DNA of 64,000 nucleotides from Tretioscincus oriximinensis (lineage: Eukaryota; Chordata; Lepidosauria; Squamata; Gymnophthalmidae). Positions 1-12,228 of this stretch are shown here, piece after piece (the stretch's first letter is position 1; each line of letters begins with the position of its first letter). Under the pieces are notes generated by a model, which saw only the letters and a list, made by a program, of their open reading frames with translations, was not told where the DNA came from and ran no database searches. Position numbers and translations under genes: made by a program. The stretch spans positions 83,396-147,395 of the forward strand of contig JAJVDF010000016.1 in assembly GCA_022410635.1 (NCBI GenBank). Reading direction: 5' to 3'.

Positions 1-781
1 GTCAACCCAGTGTGCAGCAGCAGCAAAAAAGGCAAATTCCATGTTGGGGATAATTAGGAAAGGAATCGAAAATAAGTCAGCAAATGTTGTTTTGCCTCTT
101 TATAAATCTGTGGTGCGGCCACATTTGGAATACGGTGTTTAATTCTGGTCACCACATCTCAAGAGAGATATTTTGGAACTGGAGAAGGTGCAGAAAAGGG
201 CAACAAAAATGATCAACGGTCTGGAGCACCTCCCTTACGAAGCAAGGCTGCAACGTCTGGGCCTCTTCAGCCTTGAAAGGAGACGTTTGAGGGGTGATCT
301 GATTGAAGTGTACAAAATCATGCATGGGATCGACAGAGTGAATAGAGAAAAAATGTTTTCTCTATCACACAACACAAGGACCAGAGGGCACTCCTTAAAA
401 CTGTTGGGTAGAAAAGTGAGAACAGACAAAGGAAAGTATTTTTTCACCCAGAGGGTCATCGGCCTGTGGAATTTACTTCCTGAAGAGGTAGTGGTAGCTA
501 ACAGCTTGGATAGTTTCAAGACAGGACTANACAGGTTTATGGACACTAAGGGTATAAATGGATACTAAGATAGTTGTCTGGATGTAGCCTCCGGGATGGA
601 GCAACAGGCAGGACTCTTGAAATACCATTTGCAGGGAGTCACGAACAGGAGCAGCATATTTTGCTTTCCTCTGTTTGGACTGCCCAGNTGCATCTGGTGG
701 GCCTCTGTGTGACACAGAATGCTGGACTCGATGGGCTGTGGCCTGATCCAGTATGGCTCTTCTTATGTTCTTATGTTCTTA
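1..781 (+). mobile_element. CR1/L3-like LINE, 3' part (RT C-terminus and 3' UTR), cut by window edge
   Basis: This is the 3' part of a non-LTR retrotransposon of the CR1 group. Frame 2 reads a degenerate reverse-transcriptase thumb region: [15 protein letters not shown], then [56 protein letters not shown] and a C-terminus with LWNLLPEEVV. A stop codon at 140-142 replaces the glutamine codon kept in the copy at 57.2 kb, and the frame then runs open to 568. The 3' UTR ends in the short direct repeat ttcttatgttcttatg at about 760-781, the position where CR1 elements carry an 8-bp terminal repeat. Three more copies lie at 41807-42027, 56626-57304 and 60480-60597. The 5' part is missing or outside the window. 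The element is a dead fossil; assignment to L3 rather than another CR1 subgroup is inference. Confidence 0.9.
173..568 (+). pseudogene. CR1-type reverse transcriptase C-terminal fragment (131 codons)
   Basis: Open frame within the LINE above, beginning at an internal Met just after the in-frame stop at 140-142. It covers the end of the RT domain only; no catalytic FADD/YADD box is present in the window. Recognisable blocks are [56 protein letters not shown] and VIGLWNLLPEEVV, with a single ambiguous base in the last segment. It cannot encode an active enzyme. Confidence 0.85.
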
Positions 782-889
782 CATGGGGCAGCAGACTAAT
801 GACTAGCTGTGTGTTGCTGCTATGATGCTAAATATAAACAGCTAATCCATACTGGCTTTGAGTTATGATAGATATTCAGGTGCTCTCCC

Positions 890-1420
890 AGCAAGGAATT
901 CCTGGGGGCTTGGCAGATAGAAATTGCTTAAGCTTTCCACTCAGAAATCTTGCGGACCTTAAGCCATGTATTTAGGCCCGGCAGATAGAAATGGGACGGC
1001 TAAAGAAAGAGATCGTGACACCAGATGGTAAGCAGGAACAAAAGACACAGTTTAATTTCTGCAGCTGGTATTTAAGCTCCAACCAGAGGAGGCGTGGAAA
1101 AGGTTTACATCCAGTTGCAAGCGAAGACAATGATTGGAGGAAGGTGTGTCCAAGCAGNTCAGGTGGTCAGAAATCTCCCATGCTGCTTTGGTCTGTGATG
1201 CCTTCCTGTCTCTGTTGGAGAAGAAGGTCCTTGTTTTCCATATGGTCGTTTTCATCTTGGCATGCCCTGGGGCTCAGGAGCAAGGGATTAATCACCATGT
1301 CTACAAAGTGACCAGAGCAAAGATTAGCCAGGTTATTAATCACCAAAAACTAGTTAGACAGGAATGAAAGACAGAAAAACTGCTTTTTACAAACACAGAC
1401 TAGAAAATATTTCTCTAGCC
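890..1420 (+). repeat. Unclassified interspersed repeat, copy 1 (LTR-like?)
   Basis: This stretch aligns by eye with 62325-62812 over about 500 bp. Shared blocks include ctgcagctggtat, taagctcca, ctcccatgctgctttggtct and tctgttggagaagaa. A TATA-like tatttaag sits at about 1069-1076 (tatgtaag in the other copy), which would fit a solo LTR, but no TG...CA ends, poly-A signal or flanking duplication could be fixed. No protein was recognised. It could equally be an internal piece of a larger repeat. Confidence 0.55.
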
Positions 1421-2600
1421 AATTTCTGCAGTACTGTCCTTGGGATCACAAGTGCTCTAAGGAAAAATTTTTTGAGCAAAGGCTCTTTTAGGATGTCCTT
1501 TCTTGAGATCCATATCTTCTGGTTTGGGAGATGAAATCCATCTCAGGGTTGAGTTGTTTTTCATGATTTTGTAACACCTTCTACATGTCAATGACTGTTC
1601 TGGCCTAGACTCACTCCTCATCCTGAAGTTTGTGTGAGCTGCAATATGAGCCTACGTGGATCAAAAATTCCATGGCTCCTGGGGCATTAGAGGAACCCAT
1701 TTTCTATCATACTTTGTTGCAATGTCAAAAAATATGACCCAAATAAACTGGATCCCAAAGATATGGGCCTTCTACACACCTCTGTGATCTGGATTTTCAC
1801 TTGCTACTGTGTGCTGACTGGAATCTAACTACACCTTATATGGATTATATTCTGGTTCCTACAGACAGAATGTACTAACTGCAGATGTAAACTCTCTAAA
1901 CCACACTGGTGTCACAGTTGAGTATGGTATGCTGAGCATGACATATTTCATCATTGCAAATGGATATAGTTATTACATGTACAAGTACAAGTATTGAAAT
2001 GCTGAATTCAAAAGCGACTGTTTTAACCTTAAAACAAAATGTTTCAGTAAAAAGNTAATTGTTTAGGGTTACTACAAAAATAATAATAAAAAAGATAAAA
2101 AGCTGGACAAAAAACTATTTTAATGGATGTGGTCAAAGAGAAAATTCCAAGCAGATGCAGGAACTATATGCTGCACTTTTTCTGTCCTATTTTTTTAATG
2201 GGAAAATTATTTTACAGAAAAACCAAAATGGCCCTCGTTTTGATGATTTTGTTTCCAATGATTTAATGTTTAGACGGCCNTTTGATTTCAAACCTCAAAC
2301 ATACTTAAACTTTTAAATACTTAAAATAGGAAGGTATGCACCAGAACTTCCCAATGGAATAATTAATAGAGCAAGATTTCTGCTACATATATCAGTAATA
2401 ATTACTGGAATATAAATAGCAAAAAAGGCTGTAACAACTTTCTCTGGTATTTCAGCTGAACCTAAGTTGGGAATCAAATTTTTAAATGCCTATCATGTTT
2501 GCTGGATCATTACATATCTGTTTTCTACCTGAAATCTAATGTTCTGTTTTTGTTTTTTTTTAAAAAAATACTACATATTGTTAGTAAAAAATAAAATCTC
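1421..2600. other. A+T-rich non-coding stretch
   Basis: No element or gene was recognised. The frames here are short and A+T-driven. A run of T and A at 2547-2570 is the only low-complexity feature. Confidence 0.6.
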
Positions 2601-2850
2601 AAATTTCCTTTTCCAGGATTAGACAGTCTATCAGTTTTAAATATTTGCCAGTTCGGTATTTGGCAGAATTGTTTCAAAGTTGTGCAGCAGATCCTGTTCT
2701 ATTAATGTTTTCAATATTTTGTAGCCCTTAGTAACTCTTAGCTCAGTACCAATGCACATTGTTGCAGGTCTACTATATGTGGTAGTATGTAGATGGTGTT
2801 GGAATATGCATCTCCTTGCAGGCTTCATCAGAATAAGGACTATACCTCTT
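2600..2850 (-). repeat. Candidate degenerate retroelement fragment with hammerhead-like letters
   Basis: On the minus strand, ctgatgaagcctgcaagg (around 2814-2831) resembles the CTGATGA box plus stem II found near the ends of some Penelope-like elements, but the expected following GAAAC is not present (agatgc instead). A 63-codon minus frame lies at 2637-2828 with protein-like composition but no family I can name. The call is weak: the motif is short and could be coincidence. Confidence 0.25.
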
Positions 2851-2898
2851 TAAGATATTTATTCCATGCTTGGGCTAAAAGCTTAGGACTGCCCCTTT

Positions 2899-2970
2899 TC
2901 ATAGAATCATAGAGTTGGATGGGACCTCCAGGGTCATTGGGTCCAACCCCCTGCTGGATGCAGGACTACA
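2899..2970 (-). mobile_element. CR1 LINE 3' end fragment
   Basis: Read on the minus strand, this is the classic CR1 3' terminus: gggggttggacccaatgacc, then ggaggtcccatccaactcta, ending in tgattctatg at the low-coordinate side. It matches the + strand copy at 5.6 kb. Only about 70 bp remain, so it is a strongly 5'-truncated copy. Confidence 0.85.
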
Positions 2971-5484
2971 TTTTTTTTCTTTTTCAAACTTTCCTTCTTG
3001 CAACACCTTCCTACATGCACCTCCTTCAAAGCAAACTCTCTGACATGTAGGTCTGTAGCTGAGTTATATAGGGTACTTGTTATGTGCCTGTTAGAGAGTG
3101 AATTTATACTTTTATCCTTTCTTCTTACTCTAAAGCAACAAAGCCAGGGCCAGCGTAAACTTGATGTAAATAAATTGTAAGTAGTTTGTTTTTTNTTATC
3201 AAAACTAAGTCTTGCCTTGTTATTTTAGAACCGATCCATCAATTTGGAACTTGGTGTCTGACAGCATTATTATTTCAAATTCTCAATAGATGGCTTTGTT
3301 CCCACTAAGAGAAATAATGAGTGTGAAAGCTGTGTGGCTCTGTACTGGGTGCACCTATTTGCCATTCATTCTAAATGGGAAATGGTTTTACAATGTGTTG
3401 TTTGCACAGCCACATGGAGTATGAGCAGAGTTCACTCAAAAAACTGTCACAAGTGCAGCTTAATACAATCAACTGCCCTATGCTGTGATTGGATTAGGAC
3501 CTACAGAAGGGAGGGAGATCTCAGTGGCTCTCTTGCTAGTGTTGCTGGCTTTTGCCAACAGTTTTACATTTCCCTGCTGCTACTCCAGCCTGGGAAATTT
3601 AAACTTCTATCAAAAGACAGTAGAAGCAATGGGTGTAGATCTGCAGTGAGCTCTTGCCGCTGGGAACCCTGATCGTTAGGATTGCTTCCAGCTTCCCTAG
3701 GAGCAAGAAGCTGCCTCCCAGTATCCCAATCCCTGAAAACTTGCTGAAAACCATTTTAGAAAGACACAATACTTGTGCTCACTTAGCAAGTTATCACCAT
3801 GGCTCTACTCTTTCCCTGACCTGTAAGGCAATTAAAAGTGGGGAAAACGGGAAAGGTGAGAAATCAGCAAAGTGGATTTAGATCCACTTCACTGCTTTCC
3901 AAACTACTACTTTCCCCCACGTTGGAATGAAGTCCAACAGATATAATGGCGTGTGTTAGTAATTATCATTATGTTATAAGGGATCCTACANTGCTTATAG
4001 AGGAACACTATTATTATTTCCTTTCATTACTAAACTTTTGTCAAATGTGCTTTGTACTTGCGATTTTGTGCCAAATATCAAGCGCTATTTGTGCACATAA
4101 ATCTGGATCCCATGGTGCACTTAATCTGTGGAGTACTCTGTTTCTTATGCCTGAAGAAATAGCTTATAAATTTTGGAAAACTAATGTTTGACAATGCAGT
4201 GTGTAATCAAATAAGTGGTTGTTCACATTCCATTACTGAATTTGTCCCAAAACAAAAACTCTAGGTTTTCAGTAAACAGTTATTTTCAAGATCAAAAACA
4301 TGGACTGCTTCCCCATGAATAATTTTTATCACTACAGTACCTAAATCAGGCTGAATTCACCACACAAATTCACACAAGTTTGGTGATCTACTATCTAAAA
4401 AGGACATCTCTAAAAATCTNCTAAACAACCTTCATAGAACATTTGGTTATGTGAACATGGTAAATACCGCGAGACTTCATCACTAGATATGAAAAGTCAT
4501 TGGCTCTTGGCTTGCAGGGAATGCTGGCAGTTGTAGTAAGGCAATGTGCAACAATGATTTATGGGATGTGCAATGTGGTGAGAATACAAAGAAATGTAAA
4601 CAGAAATACAGAAAGCAGCATTGAAAATTGAAAGTGACTGGGAAGGCAATTGCAAATGTCTTTTTTTCTAGATTTTGAGTAACAGAATGTGGGAAAAGAC
4701 AAGTAAATATGATCTTTGAATTACATTTTCATGCATGGGACTGGTTCAATTTAATCAAATTTCCTGATAGTCAAACTAACTCAAGTTCAGTTTGATTCGA
4801 ATATAAACTGTTTAATCAATTAATGAACCACACTTTGCACAGCTCTAAATAAAAGCTAAGTATGTTTTCTCTTCAAATCAAATGGGAAAAATAAAATAGC
4901 AAAAGATTCACAATAAAAAGAAGGAAATGAAGAAGTTTGGGGTGTCACAAGCATTTGGTCATGCCTTCATATGCTTTAAAACATGAGAAAGTACTAAGTA
5001 AGAAAATGTAGGTCTAAAGACCTTGAAGAACATAAACAAAACAGAGCCCCACTTTGTACTGAAAATATGAAGAACAATGAATGACACGGAGCCTGAGTTC
5101 TCATAAGGAGAAAACAGGGGCAAAAAGCAGTGGAGTCAAGTGGAATTCCCTCCGCTGTTTTCTTCTATCTCCAGCCCCATTTTAAAGCCCACACATTCTG
5201 GAGATCTGATCTTTGGGGGGCTTCTGGGAAAGGCAGGAGAATCCAAAAGGCTGGGGTCTATGGCAGCACGAGCGCTAAGGAGATCTCCTGTCTTCTCCCT
5301 CTTCTTTTTTCCCTGTACTGATTGGAACCTCAACTGCAATAGCGAATTGCTGTGTAGACTGGGCATGGCCAGTGCATTTTCCATTTGGACTGTATGAAAA
5401 ACGCACACAATCAGCTCAGATCCAAAGTGTTTTTCCCCCCTCATGAGAATTCAGCCATTGTATCTTTTGATTTCCAATGATTTG
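2971..5484. other. Non-coding stretch without recognised elements
   Basis: No supported gene. A sequence resembling the ZNF143/SBS-type motif (minus strand ctacaactgccagcattccc) lies at about 4517-4536. The overlapping frames at 5130-5444 on both strands have no recognisable family and look like chance frames in a locally GC-richer patch. Confidence 0.55.
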
Positions 5485-5702
5485 GAATAGATATTAGAAA
5501 AAACTTTCTAACAGTCATGGTGATAAACCAGTGGAACAGTTTGGCACAGGGGGTGGTGAGTTCGCCTCCTCTGGAAGTCTTCAAACAGATACTGGACAGT
5601 CATCTGTCTGGGATGGTTTAATGAATCCTGCATCGAGCAGGGGGTTGGATCCGATAACCCTGGAGGTCCCTTCCAAAACTATGATTCTATGATTCTATGA
5701 TT
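5485..5702 (+). mobile_element. CR1 LINE 3' end with ATTCTATG terminal repeat
   Basis: A 5'-truncated CR1 copy. The end of the RT frame is still readable around 5485-5620 (an NLFLTVM-like start, then VFKQILDSHLSGM), followed by gggggttggatccgataacc and ctggaggtcccttccaaaac. It ends in two units of attctatg at 5681-5700, the diagnostic 8-bp CR1 tail. This tail differs from the ttcttatg tail of the other CR1-like family in the window. Confidence 0.92.
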
Positions 5703-7112
5703 TCCCACATATTTTCAAACTTGTTATATAGACCCAAATATGTCATAAATGTTTTACAGAAGTGACTACATTATTGTGAAAAAGGTCACTTTTTTTTCAG
5801 GACAGACAGAAAATAAAGCAAGGAAAGTACTTCGGAAGCAGGTACGATCCTATAACATAGTTTAGCAAGGAATCTCCATATCCTTTCATCTAACCCCAAA
5901 CTACACTTTCTCTTTCATATGAAAAGCCAAAGAAATTCCTATTTATTAATATAGGTTTCCTTTCACCTGCTTCCAATTTGACACTCATCACTTCTTCACT
6001 GCCCTGCTCCTCCTCTCCTTTTCAGACATCATATAAATATGTGGAAATCTCACATTTCTTTTCCCTTTGGTGTCAGCTCCTTTGTTGTGGTTCCCCTGTA
6101 TCAAGCTGTCAGACTGAGGACTGTGGAGACATTTGAGACCGTTGCTTGATAACTCTGGGTGTCTGAGCCACTCATCACTAAAGCAGTCAGCTGAGCANAG
6201 ACACCTTTAGGGAACTGTATGTGGAACAGGGGAGAAACACAAAAGGTGGTGAATTTATTCTGCAAGAATACGTGGCTAAGATCTGATGAAAATTGGGACA
6301 CTTTTAATATCTCAGGAAATGGTAACACTGTGATTACATTCAGTTTTGCACATCATTAATGACAATTCCTGTTGACACAGGCATACAATTTATGTTATTA
6401 GAAAAATCAAATTGTTTGAAATCTTCACGGGTGCAATACTTTGTTTTAAGACTGTGGCTTTATCCAACAAAAAGACTCAAAAGCTTAGAGAAGGCTTACC
6501 AAACTGCATTTTCTGATCTTAAATTAAGAATAATAATATTAAAGTATAGGGTCCATATAAACATTACCTTGGGACACTTTATATTGTTCCTATAAATCAT
6601 TAAAATCAAAATAGAAAAAAGTTGCAGAAATAGGAAGATTAATTAAAAAAGAGATTTTGGGGTAAATTTCACAAGCTAACCATTAAGTGCTGCCAATGGG
6701 CCAAGAGTTGGCATCATACTTACTTCTTCCAGGGGTATCTGTTAGGTATGAAAATATTTGACTCTGCTTTTTCACAAAGAAACAAATTTCTGGGAATTAT
6801 AGTCATTTCACTGAGAAGCCCAAGGCTGAGACTGAAAAATATGGACTGAAACATTGCCATAGCAATGTCAAGTCAGCCCCAAAGCTCATCTTCTGTATGA
6901 CTCTCTGTGATCCAGATTTTCATTTGGAAGTACTGCTAGATTTTGATAAGTTCACTAGTGCTTTGTATCAGAAGTTTCCTGGGGTGTTTTATTGTGAGGT
7001 TTTCTTCAAGTTATTATGGAATAATTATGTGGGATTTGCCTCACCTAATTGCAGGGTCCCAGCAGTTGCAGTGTTAGGAAGATGCAATATGGGATAGTCT
7101 CTCCCTTGAAGT
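5703..7112. other. Non-coding stretch without recognised elements
   Basis: A+T-rich DNA. No gene or repeat family could be named; a palindromic-looking ctgggaattatagtc fragment at about 6791 may be an old repeat remnant. Confidence 0.5.
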
Positions 7113-7325
7113 GTGTCAGTTGCCATTATTGTAGTATTTTAGAAGATCTTTGAAGATGCACCTCTTTAGCCTGATCTGTGTTTAAAGAAATGCCATTTTT
7201 CTTTCCACCTTCAGATACTGTTTTAATACTGTTTTTAATATGTCAATTTTGTACTGTTGTTTTTATTGCTTGCCACCCTAAGACCTTCAGGTATAGGGCA
7301 GGATATAAATATAAATAAATAAATA
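7113..7325 (+). mobile_element. L2-clade LINE 3' end
   Basis: The start reads like the last residues of the L2 frame (RSLKMHLFSL, compare LVKTYLFTRAF in the copy at 34.2 kb). The end has the L2-type tail: ttgccaccctaagaccttc, then gggcaggatataaatataa and a short (aaat)n run. It is 5'-truncated. The tail is shared with the fragments at 34.1 and 62.0 kb. Confidence 0.7.
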
Positions 7326-7503
7326 CTGTAACTAACTAGTAAAATTCCAGTTTTTTCTTCCTAGTACTTTTATGTTGATTCTGTAGTACAGGATGCTGTC
7401 TTCTTTCATNACAATGTTCTAATACCAAATGCCTTCAGTGAGGTAGGGAATATGAAAACTGTTTACCCTGCTGAATTTAGGCAGGAAAATGCAGTGTTTT
7501 AAT

Positions 7504-7800
7504 TAAGAAGAAGAAGAAGAAATGGCTTCTTATACCCTGCTTTTCTCACCTTTCAAAGGGACTCAAAGCAGCTTACAAGGGTATTTTGCCCGAAGGCTCA
7601 CATTCTATCTCCCCCACCAGGATCTGGTGGTTCCCATGCAGTCATTGCAATTTCNTGCAATTCATGCTTTCGAATAGCTGGCTTGGCTAGAGCTACAGGC
7701 TAGTGGAAGGTGCTCACCCCTCCCCACGTCCCACACAGGGCTTCGAAACCCAATCTCCCAGCTGAGAGACAGATTCCTTAGCAACTGAGCTATCCATGCC
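7504..7800 (-). mobile_element. tRNA-derived SINE, copy 1
   Basis: On the minus strand the element begins with a tRNA-like head: ggcatggatagctcagttgc (A box region) and ggtttcgaagccctgtg (B box, 7738-7751 on the plus strand). A unique body follows, then a tail gtaagctgctttgagtccc ... cagggtataagaa that resembles an L2-type LINE 3' end, and finally a run of aag units written as aagaagaagaagaag on the plus strand. Copies 2 and 3 are at 24594-24855 and 47696-47960. Such heads carry internal RNA polymerase III promoters; whether this copy is transcribed is unknown. Confidence 0.85.
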
Positions 7801-9632
7801 TGCTGAGAGNTAGCCCTCAAACAGCCTTTTCTTCACCTATCCAGTAACAGGAGGGAGTGAGGCAGCAGCCAGTGACAATAGAGAAACAGAGAAGAAAAAG
7901 TTAAGTCCTTTGTAGCATTTTTTTTTTAGATTTTGCTAAAAAGCACAGTTGTGTGGCTGTCCGGATCGGGATCTAGTATAGAAATGCTAGCTGGGAAAAG
8001 AGTCTCTTTAATCTGTACTAATATATTGAATACAGACCCATATGTCACTTCATCTAGAACAGAGGTAAGTCTAGAAATCTCTTGTGGCTTCACAGCTCAC
8101 ATGAGATGCTTTGCCTGTATGGCATGAGGTGATGTGTTTGATGTCCTGTGGGATAAAACTAGCCTAATACAATTGTTTGTGTACAGATGATAGCAAGTGC
8201 CTAATCATGATACCAGACAAAACAACTTGATGTTATTTTACCTAAATCCCAAAATTAGAAATGGCCTTGAAAGTATGCAAACTTTACATGATTGAAGTAG
8301 CAGAACCTATTATGTCTTGTCTTTCTTCTCATCTATCCTGAATAGTTATATTTTCTAATTCCAAATTAAGTTGTTTCTTGATCAATGGAAAAAAATGTCC
8401 CACTGTTTGGGATATCAGTAGAATTTTCTTTCCTTCATTAACCACAGAAATGTTTACTTTGTTTATTTGAGAAAATAGCATCTAGTATTATAAATATGAA
8501 GCCTAATTTTCCTGGCAGTTTGTTTCATACTCACTTCCTGTAGAATTTTCAGCAATTAAGTGGTTTCACTTTGTATGGCAAGAAAACAATTGAGAACAGT
8601 TTTATTGTAATGTTCTCCATCAATATATTATTTGAAATTCCTGTCCTAGATTCTGGTACAGAAATTTGTTCCTTCCTTCCTTTGTTTGTTTTCTTCACTA
8701 TTTTATTTTTTGAATTTCATTTCTCAAATTCAGAGATCATTTTGTTTCTCCTTTATTTTATTTTGTCACCTAACTTTGCCAACAGAATAGCAATGCCTAT
8801 TATTAAAATTTGTTACAGTGCTTTCCTAAGAGGAAGAGTGAGCAAACTATTAAATGTAATTGTTCTAACTGTAATTACAGGTCATCATATCAATATGGCC
8901 ATTTATATAATTATATACAAACATATTCTATTACATTCCTACAAAACAGGACCGGTACTCCTAGGCACTTAAAGTCCTGCATACTTCTTATTTTTATGTT
9001 TTAAGGTGTATGTTTAATAAATGGAAATATTTTTGCATTGTTTTAACAGCCAGTGAGGCAATTAAAATATCAATTTTACAGATAGAGAATACCAAAGCTG
9101 AGGAGAAAATGGTTTGCGCAGTGAACCAATCAGCTGAGCAAGTATTACTTGAAAAAACTTAATCCCTGCTTTTGAATTCTTTGAGATTCATAAAAAATTA
9201 TCTTATAAATTACAGCTACTTGAAGGTCATACGCTGCAACAATTGTCATAAAAATAGGAAGCGTTTGTATGCAATAATTCACACATATCTTGGGACATCA
9301 TATTCACATGTTTACAAATTAAAACAGAAGTTACTCTGCTTTTGCATAAAATGTGCAGATCTCCTTGATAAACCAGTTCAAAGAGGAGGGAGGGAGGATA
9401 AGCTATTAAATCATTTAAGCAGTTGGTAAAAAAATGACTTTTTTCAAAAAAAGGTTTCATAAATTATTTCTCCAACTGCTCTTTGACAATTTTATTATAA
9501 CTTGACTTTTTATGGGTGTGTGTGTTAGGAATATTTTTTCAAGGGTCTCACATAGATGACATGATATTTTCATAATGTATTTTGAGAAAATATGCAAATA
9601 CTGCCTCATGAACTTCAACACAACTAAACATA
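7801..9632. other. A+T-rich non-coding stretch
   Basis: No gene supported. The longest frame, 8571-8972 on the plus strand, is hydrophobic only because the DNA is T-rich and has no family resemblance. Confidence 0.55.
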
Positions 9633-9990
9633 GGCTTCATCACACGAGGGGATAAAAAGTGGGCTTACCGGTTGTTCAGGGGTGGATGCATGCTGGCACC
9701 CAGAGGAGGATGGGAAGAAGGAAGCTCCACCCCTTGAGTGGCNAAGAGCAGCCTTCCCTCAGTCCACCCTGCTTTGCAAGGCTTGGTGCTGATTGGCCCA
9801 GGGCTCAGCTGTGCCGGCGGCATTCAAAAAAGAAGCGGGTTACTGGTAATCTGCACCATGGGAGGTGAAAGTATCAGCGTGGCACGGCAGATTTGTAGTA
9901 ACCATGTCACTCACAACCCGCCATTACATCTTCAGGAGCTGCTGGGAAGCAGTTCCTATGCAGCCATAAATCATGTGTGTGGGTGCAACC
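9633..9990. mobile_element. Short inverted-repeat DNA transposon (MITE), GGCTGCAT family
   Basis: The left end is ggcttcatcacacg and the right end, read inward on the other strand, is ggttgcacccacac; these are imperfect inverted repeats. The element is flanked by ata on both sides (9630-9632 and 9991-9993), consistent with a 3-bp target-site duplication. The interior is GC-richer than the surroundings and encodes nothing recognised. Ends like these recur at 15.4, 39.9 and 48.0 kb. A 3-bp duplication would fit PIF/Harbinger-type elements; that class assignment is inference. Confidence 0.6.
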
Positions 9991-9993
9991 ATA

Positions 9994-10776
9994 AAGCACT
10001 CTTGAAATGGAAATAAATGGTTGTCTTAGTATTGTTGATATGCATAAATGTTGATTCAAGGGGTTGGGAAGGAGAAACAATTTTAATCCCAATGTTTCAT
10101 CTTCAAAGATCCTCAAATTTTACTAGGCTATTTTGGGGGTCTTTCTACACTAGTCTGCAGTGATCCGGATCTGGATTGAGCAATCTGTTACACATATACA
10201 ATGATACTGCCTTCATAGTTTGACTGGACTTGATTTAGTGTGTATGGATCCTGCTCTAGTTTTGTTAAGAACTTTCTGTATCTTTATTTGCAAACATTAT
10301 ACAAGAGATTGCAAATGACATTTAGAACCAGGGAAAGAAAGAAAAAAATCCCTCCTTTAATCATCCAAAAATTGTCCAATATCTGCTGCTGTTCAGAAAA
10401 AAAGTTTTATACCACTACCATATCACACATGCCTAGGAATTTTTGCACAGTTGTGGTATGCTTCTGTATGTCTATAAGGGTCTGAAGGTCATTGGACTTT
10501 TCTGCTCTTAACTTACTGTGATCTGGCCCCATAAGGGCCTCTGGTTTGAGCCATGCCAAGTTGTAATCTGAAATAGCACTTTCTGCAGAGGCCAGATAAT
10601 GATTCAATATGCCATTGCTTCCAAAGCTTGCATAGATTTCAGGGCAGTCTCTGAGGGCTTCAATGACTAAGAACAAAAAATCCTAATCTTGGAATCCCTG
10701 GGAAATCTATTTCAGTGGCACACTTTGATGCCTTGCCAAAATACACAGTCTCTACATGTCCCTGTGAACAGAATTT
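9994..10776. other. Non-coding stretch
   Basis: Nothing recognised. Frames at 10240-10676 on both strands lack any family signature. Confidence 0.5.
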
Positions 10777-10862
10777 ATTTATTTACTTCTATCCTGCCCT
10801 AAACCCAAAATTCTCTGCTGTTTATTGTCACCCATACTAAAAGCAAGATACAAAATTGACAT
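10777..10862 (-). mobile_element. L2-type LINE tail remnant
   Basis: Plus-strand tttatttatttacttctatcctgccct followed by a short A-rich stretch is the reverse of the L2-type end (agggcaggat...aaataaataaa). It is short and decayed, so the call rests on the tail alone. Confidence 0.5.
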
Positions 10863-12228
10863 ATTAAAAAATAACAGTGTCTGAGAGTGATGAGTGGAAA
10901 GTTGTTTTTTCAACCAAATGCCATGTTAAAGAAGTGACATTTGCTGGTACACCTAATAGTCTCCAGCGTTAAAAATAGCATTGGATGGAACCTTCTGTAT
11001 TCTGCAGTATGGAAGGTCGGTTCTTAGTGAAACATCCTGATTCATTTGTTTTATAGGTAAACCTCAAAAGCTATAACGACTCAAAAATAAGAGTTTTGAA
11101 AATGCTACCACAGAAGCCTGCACTTGCAAGTTATTGTCAATCTGCTTAAAATGCATGAAAATGGTGAATGCGACTGCACTTAAATGTACTCACAACATAT
11201 ATTCATCAGAGTATTTCAGAGCTCAGCTCAAATTACTTGCATGAGATTGAAGTTCAATTGCCTTTGTAACATAAGACAAACTAGGGGTCCTTTCTTCTTA
11301 TCACCCTAAAAAAGACTGTATGTGAATAGCAAATCAGTTACACAAAGGCAACGAGACAAAGAAGAGAAATAGTGGCAACATAAATTTAGCCAGGGTATAC
11401 TGAAGATAACTGATCACATTACATGGAAAACTACAGTGCTAAATAAAAGTGATAAGAAATCTCATCTTACANAAATGTGGAGCATCACCTGAAAGTTTGC
11501 AATAATTAGCCATGCTATTGGTAAGTGTGTTTGTGTTTATGAGTTTGTGAGTTTAAGGGTCTTTTAAAAAGTTCTCAAAATAAACATAAGATGTGCCAGT
11601 TTGGTGGGATATTGGACACTGCAAGGTTTCCATTTGCCTGCAATAGTCGATTACCTTGGAGTACCTATTGCATGTATCTCTGTCTGTGTATTTCAACGAA
11701 ATGATACTTCTACAGAGATGGTGTCTTTCATCATCAATTATCTTCCCACCAGTGAAGTGTCACCTCTGTATTTCTCCTCTGCCTATCATGATTTTTAAAT
11801 ATATATATATATATATATATTTTCCAATATTCTGTAGGATCAAACACTAATAAAATTATATGAATGTCTGCTTTACTAACTTCTGTGCATTACCATTAGT
11901 GGGGGAAACTGTAAATGGCAAAGTAAATTTACTTTCTGTTTAACTGTTCTTATTTTCTTTCATTGTTAACTCTAATAAACCTCCCACAACCTCTAAACTT
12001 TTGCCCATTTATTTAAATCCCATAACATTTGAATTCCATAACTTTCCTAGGCATCATTATCAACACAGAACTATTCCTTCTTCTATGGGATGATGGTATT
12101 TCACACCACTTTTAACATCTAAACTGCCACACAAATATATATTTATCTTCCATGACTTGTTTTCTTTCAAGTCTTTTGCCCCATTTAGTATTGTTTTTTC
12201 CAATGAAAAAGCAGAAGAGAGAGACTTA
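10863..12228. other. A+T-rich non-coding stretch with a TA microsatellite
   Basis: No gene. It holds the (AT)n run at 11799-11820, listed separately. Confidence 0.55.
11799..11820. repeat. (AT)n microsatellite
   Basis: Eleven uninterrupted AT units. Confidence 0.95.

Noticed and set aside
7738..7800. tRNA gene
   Set aside because: The A- and B-box-like sequences belong to the SINE head; no complete cloverleaf follows, and copies recur at 24.6 and 47.7 kb with the same non-tRNA body.
8571..8972. 133-codon hydrophobic plus frame
   Set aside because: T-rich DNA gives Phe/Leu/Ile-rich frames by chance; no family signature, no second copy and no supporting context.
11799..11820. Possible origin or promoter TATA cluster
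   Set aside because: It is a plain (AT)n microsatellite without further signals.
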